This document shows, piece after piece, positions 5,387 to 9,848 of a stretch of 9,848 bases of DNA (position 1 is its first letter; every line of letters begins with the position of its first letter). The stretch is from positions 1-9,848 of the forward strand of contig DXUR01000073.1 of NCBI GenBank assembly GCA_019417795.1. Reading direction: 5' to 3'. The stretch comes from Clostridiales bacterium (GTDB lineage Bacteria > Bacillota_A > Clostridia > Oscillospirales > Oscillospiraceae). A model generated the notes under the pieces. It saw nothing but the letters and a program-made list of their open reading frames with translations, ran no database searches and was not told the origin of the DNA. A program made the position numbers and the translations under genes.

Positions 5387-6211
5387 TCAGTCCAGATTTT
5401 TCCGGGTGAAGGCCGTATAGGGCAGCGCATCCGCCAGCCCCAGCAGCACCGGATGAAAGCCGCCGCCGTAGGCGAAGGGCGGCTCCCGCAACACCGTTTT
5501 GGTGCAGCGCCGATCCGGCAGCGACACCGTTACGGTGGTACCCTCCGGGCCGGACTGTAACAGCAGCCGCCCGCCGTGACCACGGGCAATGGCCTGACAC
5601 AGGGGCAGGCCCAGCCCCAGACCCTGTGGGGGAGGCGGCATCCGCAGCTTCTCCAGATAGCCGTCGAAGAGGTGCGCCTGCTGCTCCGGGGGGATGCCCA
5701 CGCCGCTGTCTGCCACCGTCAGCAGCACTTGTCCCGCTGCGGCCCGCAGCGTCACCGTGACCTCGCCGCCGGAAGGCGTGTACTTCACCGCATTGGACAG
5801 CAGATTCCACAACAGCCGCTCCAGATAGCTGGGGTGGATGGCCGCCACATGGGCCGTCAGGCTGCACCGCAGGGTCAGCCTCACCCCGGCATGGGCCACC
5901 AGCGGCTGGGCGCAGTGCATCAGTTCCGTCAGCCACGCCACCAGCTCCACATTCTTCGTCTCCAGCGGCTCTGTTTGAGAGATCAGGGGGGCGGCGGAGA
6001 GATTGTTCACCAGCCGCAGCAGACGGTAGTAGCTCTGGCACAGGATGGCGGCGCTCTGCCCGGTAGAGCCTTCGCCCTCCGGCATCTCCTCCGGCACCAG
6101 CCGGGTCAGCGCCGTATGGATGTTGCCCATGGCCCCCCGCAGCTGCGCTGCGATCTGCGGCATGATCTGCTCCAGCAGGATCTGGCTGTCCTCTTGATGC
6201 TCCACGGCCAT
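5387..6211 (-). CDS. Soluble histidine-kinase-like protein lacking the usual phospho-accepting His
   Basis: Resembles the catalytic part of sensor histidine kinases. Counting from the upstream ATG at 6232, the HATPase domain is complete: N-box NLLSNAVKY (N147), G1 box DSGVGIP (D175) and G2 box GLGLGLPLCQAIA (204-216). The upstream helix (QIAAQLRGAMGNIHTAL, 26-42) aligns with the HisKA dimerisation helix, but Ala29 sits where SHELRTP has the phosphorylated His; the nearest His (39) is ten residues on. There is no signal peptide, membrane helix or PAS/HAMP domain. About 40 residues follow the ATPase domain and include YGGGFHPVLLGLADALP. I choose the ATG at 6211 (274 residues) because AGAGGAAGG precedes it, while the ATG at 6232 has no ribosome binding site. 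No response regulator is adjacent. It is divergent from gap and probably co-transcribed with mnmA. It may be a scaffold, an ATPase or a kinase with an unusual acceptor; the partner is unknown. Confidence 0.85.
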   Translation of the reverse strand: MAVEHQEDSQILLEQIMPQIAAQLRGAMGNIHTALTRLVPEEMPEGEGSTGQSAAILCQSYYRLLRLVNNLSAAPLISQTEPLETKNVELVAWLTELMHCAQPLVAHAGVRLTLRCSLTAHVAAIHPSYLERLLWNLLSNAVKYTPSGGEVTVTLRAAAGQVLLTVADSGVGIPPEQQAHLFDGYLEKLRMPPPPQGLGLGLPLCQAIARGHGGRLLLQSGPEGTTVTVSLPDRRCTKTVLREPPFAYGGGFHPVLLGLADALPYTAFTRKNLD

Positions 6212-6300
6212 CGCCCCCTTCCTCTTTACCATGCCGGGAAACGGGGGGAAGTATCCCCGCCAACTTTCTCCAGCGCAGCGGCAGTGGTGAAATTCAACAC

Positions 6301-7468
<1,168 letters not shown>

Positions 7469-7532
7469 TCGCATTTTCCCCTTTTCATTTGCTTTCTACC
7501 TTTACGTTTTCCTTCTTTTTGTTCCGCCAAAG

Positions 7533-7557
7533 AAGCCGCCGTCAGGGCGGCTTTTTT
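7533..7557 (+). terminator. Intrinsic terminator of gap
   Basis: AAGCCGCC and GGCGGCTT pair around a 5-base loop (GTCAG) and run into TTTTTT (7552-7557), a classic intrinsic terminator. The 60 bases between the gap stop and the hairpin are strikingly pyrimidine-rich. Confidence 0.92.
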
Positions 7558-7632
7558 GGTGCTCATTTTTTGGAAGCTTTTTGAAGTTCTGAGAAATGCC
7601 CCGGCGTGCAGGAAAGACTTTTTTGGACACAC

Positions 7633-7663
7633 AGAGAGCCTGCGGCAAAGCCGCAGGCTCTCT
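7633..7663. terminator. 14-bp hairpin between convergent genes, terminator of the DUF4015 gene
   Basis: AGAGAGCCTGCGGC pairs perfectly with GCCGCAGGCTCTCT around a 3-base loop. It lies 12 bases past the stop of the minus-strand gene at 7676. T-rich bases follow more clearly on the plus strand (TTTCT) than on the minus strand, so it may act as a bidirectional terminator, backing up the gap terminator. Confidence 0.65.
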
Positions 7664-7675
7664 TTCTGCACTTCC

Positions 7676-9337
7676 TCAATCAAATGCCGGAGCCAACGCC
7701 CAATATTTCTCCAGCGGGGAGGCCCCGTTCCATGTGAGGTATCCACCGGTGTTGCCGGTGTCCCGCAGAGCCTTGATCTGGGCCCCTACCTCCTCCGGCC
7801 CGTAGGTATTGTACGGCTCCCGGATGGCGTTGTAGGCCTGCACCCACGTGCGTACCGCAGCCGGAGACGCCGTCTCCAGCTGGCGCTGGGCCGCCTTCTG
7901 GCCGAAGGCATACATGGTCTCGTAGGGGTGCTCCCACGGCAGCCAGTCCCCGGAGGCCCCGTAGTGATCCGGATAGGGCATGGCGCTGATGGCGTCCACC
8001 ACATTGCTGATGGCGGGCCAGTACTGGCCGTAGGCGGTGACGTAGGCCTCGGCGCACTCCCCGAACACATCGGCGGAGACATACACCCCGGCGTCGTGGA
8101 GCCGGTCGCAGGCGTACATCAGGAATCGCTGCACCGCTTGGGCCTTGCTCTCGTCGTTTTCGTTGCGGTAGTCAATGGTCCCCTCCTCAAAGGCCCATGT
8201 GCCGTCGGGGAAGCGCATATAGTCGAACTGGATCTCGTCAAAGCCCATGAGTCGGGCCGCCTCCAGCCCCAGCTCCACCTTGTACTGCCACACGAACCGG
8301 CTGTACACACTGGGCCAGTACATCCCGCCGATCTGCAAAGGCTCGCCCGCCTGATCGGCGATGACGCACTCCGGGTGATCCTCCGCCAGATGGGGGTCGT
8401 TGAAGGCCGTGATGCGTCCGATGACGTAGTACCCGGCATCCTTCAGGGTCTTGATGCCCGTCTGATATACCTCCAGCGTGTTGTAGGCACTCTCGTAGGC
8501 GGAGGGGGAGTACTGCTTCATCACCTCCGAGGGATAGGCGATGGCTCCACCGTCCATGATGTCCACCACAAAGGCGTTGATGCCGCAGGAGTCCGCCACC
8601 TCCACATATTCCGCCGCTTGGGCGATGGATTCGTTGTTGAGATACAGGGCCTTCACCTCGCCGGGCATGGGATGCCCCTCGAAGCTGGCCTTTTCACGGG
8701 GGAAGTAGTCCAGCCCTGCGGCGTCGCCGCCGCCCCAACTGTCCCCTCGTTCGGCGTGGAGCTGATAGGCCGTCTGGTCGTACTGGGCCTTGGCGCTGGC
8801 CTCGTCCATGGCGACGTACTCCGCCCGGATGTAGCCGCCATCCACCTGCCAGCGCCCCACGGCGCCGCTGGCGTCCATATCCTGCCAGCCGGTGACGGTC
8901 AGGGCCTCTCCCTTCTGCACCAGCCGCCCCGGCACGGCCCCCGCTTCATCCAGCAGGTTCGCCGCCGTGCGGACATAGATGATTTTCGTGGCCACCACGT
9001 CCTTGGGATCCGTTACCAGCTGCTCACGGGCCAGATAGCCGAAGCTGTCCTCCCCCAGCACCAGCCGCACCAGACCGGGATGATCCTTGTCCTCGTCCTC
9101 CACCACATAGGTGACCTTCGTCCCCCGTACCGGCTGGGACAGGACGGCCCCCTCGCCGTCGGTGATGTCCGCCGTCAGCCCCTCGGCGGCCACATAGCCC
9201 TCCGCCAGCGTCAGGGGCTTTTCCGCCCACCGGCAGAAATACAGCGCCGCCCCAACCGCACACAGCAGCACGACGCACAGGATGATCCACAGGGCGGTGT
9301 GGGGACGCTTCTGAACAGTTTCCTTGGTAGCTTGCAT
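7676..9337 (-). CDS. Membrane-anchored putative glycoside hydrolase (DUF4015)
   Basis: Predicted cell-surface protein of 553 residues. Residues about 15-35 form one membrane helix after a short basic N-terminus, with the rest outside (inferred). Two SH3-like stretches follow: about 47-107 and 118-176, the second with YVRTAANLLDEAGA and RWQVDGGYIRAEYV. From about 225 to the end is a TIM-barrel-like domain of the putative glycosyl hydrolase family DUF4015, recognisable from YLNNESIAQAAEYVEVADS, GRITAFNDPHLAE, the hallmark FDEIQFDYMRFP (366-377) and SAMPYPDHYG. Acidic residues in the EIQFDYMRFP strand are the likely active-site candidates; substrate is unknown, and cell-wall or exopolysaccharide glycans are guesses. 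I choose the ATG at 9337 because GGGAGG (9345-9350) precedes it by 7 bases; an in-frame ATG at 9367 overlaps the TATAAT box. It is convergent with gap and divergent from a small membrane-protein gene. Confidence 0.88.
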   Translation of the reverse strand: MQATKETVQKRPHTALWIILCVVLLCAVGAALYFCRWAEKPLTLAEGYVAAEGLTADITDGEGAVLSQPVRGTKVTYVVEDEDKDHPGLVRLVLGEDSFGYLAREQLVTDPKDVVATKIIYVRTAANLLDEAGAVPGRLVQKGEALTVTGWQDMDASGAVGRWQVDGGYIRAEYVAMDEASAKAQYDQTAYQLHAERGDSWGGGDAAGLDYFPREKASFEGHPMPGEVKALYLNNESIAQAAEYVEVADSCGINAFVVDIMDGGAIAYPSEVMKQYSPSAYESAYNTLEVYQTGIKTLKDAGYYVIGRITAFNDPHLAEDHPECVIADQAGEPLQIGGMYWPSVYSRFVWQYKVELGLEAARLMGFDEIQFDYMRFPDGTWAFEEGTIDYRNENDESKAQAVQRFLMYACDRLHDAGVYVSADVFGECAEAYVTAYGQYWPAISNVVDAISAMPYPDHYGASGDWLPWEHPYETMYAFGQKAAQRQLETASPAAVRTWVQAYNAIREPYNTYGPEEVGAQIKALRDTGNTGGYLTWNGASPLEKYWALAPAFD

Positions 9338-9365
9338 GGACGTACCTCCCGGATTCATTGTCTCC

Positions 9366-9371
9366 ATTATA
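9366..9371 (-). promoter_or_regulatory. -10 box of the DUF4015 gene
   Basis: A perfect TATAAT on the minus strand, 29 bases upstream of the chosen start. No good -35 is seen at 16-18 bases (TAGCTT at 17), so the promoter may be weak or activator-dependent. The box overlaps the upstream in-frame ATG, which argues against that start. Confidence 0.5.
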
Positions 9372-9453
9372 CGGGAAGCGGCGGCGGAAAGCTACCGGAA
9401 AATACTCACTTTCGACAAATTTCATATTTCCTTAAAAAATCGCCGCCGGAGCG

Positions 9454-9483
9454 TGGACAGCCGGGCGGCGTGCGTGGTATACT
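9454..9483 (+). promoter_or_regulatory. Probable promoter of the membrane-protein gene at 9519
   Basis: TGGACA (9454-9459), 18 bases, then TATACT (9478-9483): five of six matches in each box. Transcription would start near 9490, about 30 bases before the ATG. Confidence 0.65.
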
Positions 9484-9518
9484 GTACGGAGAATTTGTAT
9501 GGAAAGGGAGTGGCACGG

Positions 9519-9848
9519 ATGAAAAAAACATACCTTGGCTTGATGGGACTGTTCCTGCTGCCGCAGACGGCACTGGCCGTCGATGCCGCCGCCCCGGCAA
9601 GCACCAGTGTAAGCTCGCCGCTTGCCGCCCTGTGGCGGGTGCTGCTGACCCCCATCACAGTACCCTACCTGCCGTGGCAGCTGCCGCTGCTGGCCCCCGT
9701 TGCGCTGGTGCTGGTGCTGGTGCTGCTGATCTTCTGCCTGTTGGCTCGCCGTGGCGGCTACCGTCGTGGCTTCCGGGAGGGGGAGCGTGTGGTGATGCGC
9801 CAGATGGCCCGTGAGGAGCAGGAGGCCGCCGTGCCGCCCATGCCCCAC
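9519..9848 (+). CDS. Unrecognised small exported/membrane protein, cut by the window's right edge
   Basis: 110 codons are visible and open to the end of the window. I do not recognise the family. The N-terminus looks like a signal peptide (MKKTYLGLMGLFLLPQTALA, cleavage plausible after residue 20). A short Ala/Ser/Pro-rich stretch follows, then one strong membrane helix (about 57-76, LLAPVALVLVLVLLIFCLLA), then an Arg-rich tail (RRGGYRRGFREGERVVMRQM) suggesting a cytoplasmic face, and an acidic/Pro-rich end. GGGAG lies 8 bases before the ATG, and a promoter is present. The helix is encoded partly by a (CTGGTG)3 repeat at 9705-9722. It is divergent from the DUF4015 gene, so a shared role at the cell surface is possible but unproven. 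Its small size and layout resemble a bitopic membrane adaptor; no catalytic motif is seen. Confidence 0.75.
   Translation, partial: MKKTYLGLMGLFLLPQTALAVDAAAPASTSVSSPLAALWRVLLTPITVPYLPWQLPLLAPVALVLVLVLLIFCLLARRGGYRRGFREGERVVMRQMAREEQEAAVPPMPH

Noticed and set aside
5112..6263. 383-codon minus-strand frame overlapping the kinase-like gene and the start of mnmA
   Set aside because: It overlaps two genes with clear domains in other frames and its own translation is Gly/Ala/Arg-rich without motifs.
9338..9367. Upstream ATG start for the DUF4015 gene
   Set aside because: The ATG overlaps the TATAAT box and has no ribosome binding site, whereas the ATG at 9337 has a good one.
7556..9814. Open reading frame of 752 codons on the plus strand
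   Set aside because: It lies opposite the DUF4015 gene and runs through its promoter. The translation is His/Gly/Val/Leu-rich low-complexity sequence without a domain, the usual shadow of a GC-rich gene on its opposite strand.

Overview
The window looks like the chromosome of a GC-rich gut Firmicute, most likely Oscillospiraceae or a relative (Flavonifractor/Oscillibacter-like). The evidence is GGAGG-type ribosome binding sites, consensus sigma-A promoters in AT-rich gaps between GC-rich genes, tRNA genes with encoded CCA, a clostridial-type MnmA and a membrane-anchored DUF4015 protein. The taxonomic call is inference from style and protein resemblance only.

Left part (1-3707), accessory in character: a TrkH/KtrB-type potassium channel subunit gene that runs off the left edge and carries an apparent 1-base deletion; a complete MATE efflux gene (minus strand); a divergent Lrp/AsnC regulator (plus strand) with promoters back-to-back with the MATE promoter; and a 5'-truncated tyrosine recombinase remnant. 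The lrp part is visibly more AT-rich than genes to the right. The recombinase remnant points toward the 3' end of a tRNA-Val gene, the usual place where integrative elements insert, so this part may be an old, decaying island.

Middle (3848-6329), minus strand: a tRNA operon Met(CAU)-Glu(UUC)-Val(CAC) with a near-consensus promoter and a strong terminator. Upstream of it lie mnmA (tRNA 2-thiouridylase, for which tRNA-Glu is a known substrate) and a soluble histidine-kinase-like gene lacking the usual phospho-accepting histidine. The kinase-like gene and mnmA are 63 bp apart and may be co-transcribed.

Right part (6345-9848): gap (glycolytic glyceraldehyde-3-phosphate dehydrogenase, plus strand) has an A-tract-rich strong promoter and a classic terminator. 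Convergent to it is a membrane-anchored putative glycoside hydrolase (DUF4015). Divergent from that gene starts a small unrecognised signal-peptide/membrane protein that runs off the right edge.

I see no CRISPR array, complete mobile element or clearly new multi-gene system. The points most worth a second look are the histidine-less kinase, the recombinase remnant next to tRNAs with T-stem mismatches, the ktrB frameshift and the MATE/Lrp divergent pair. No gene-free stretch exceeds 300 bases.
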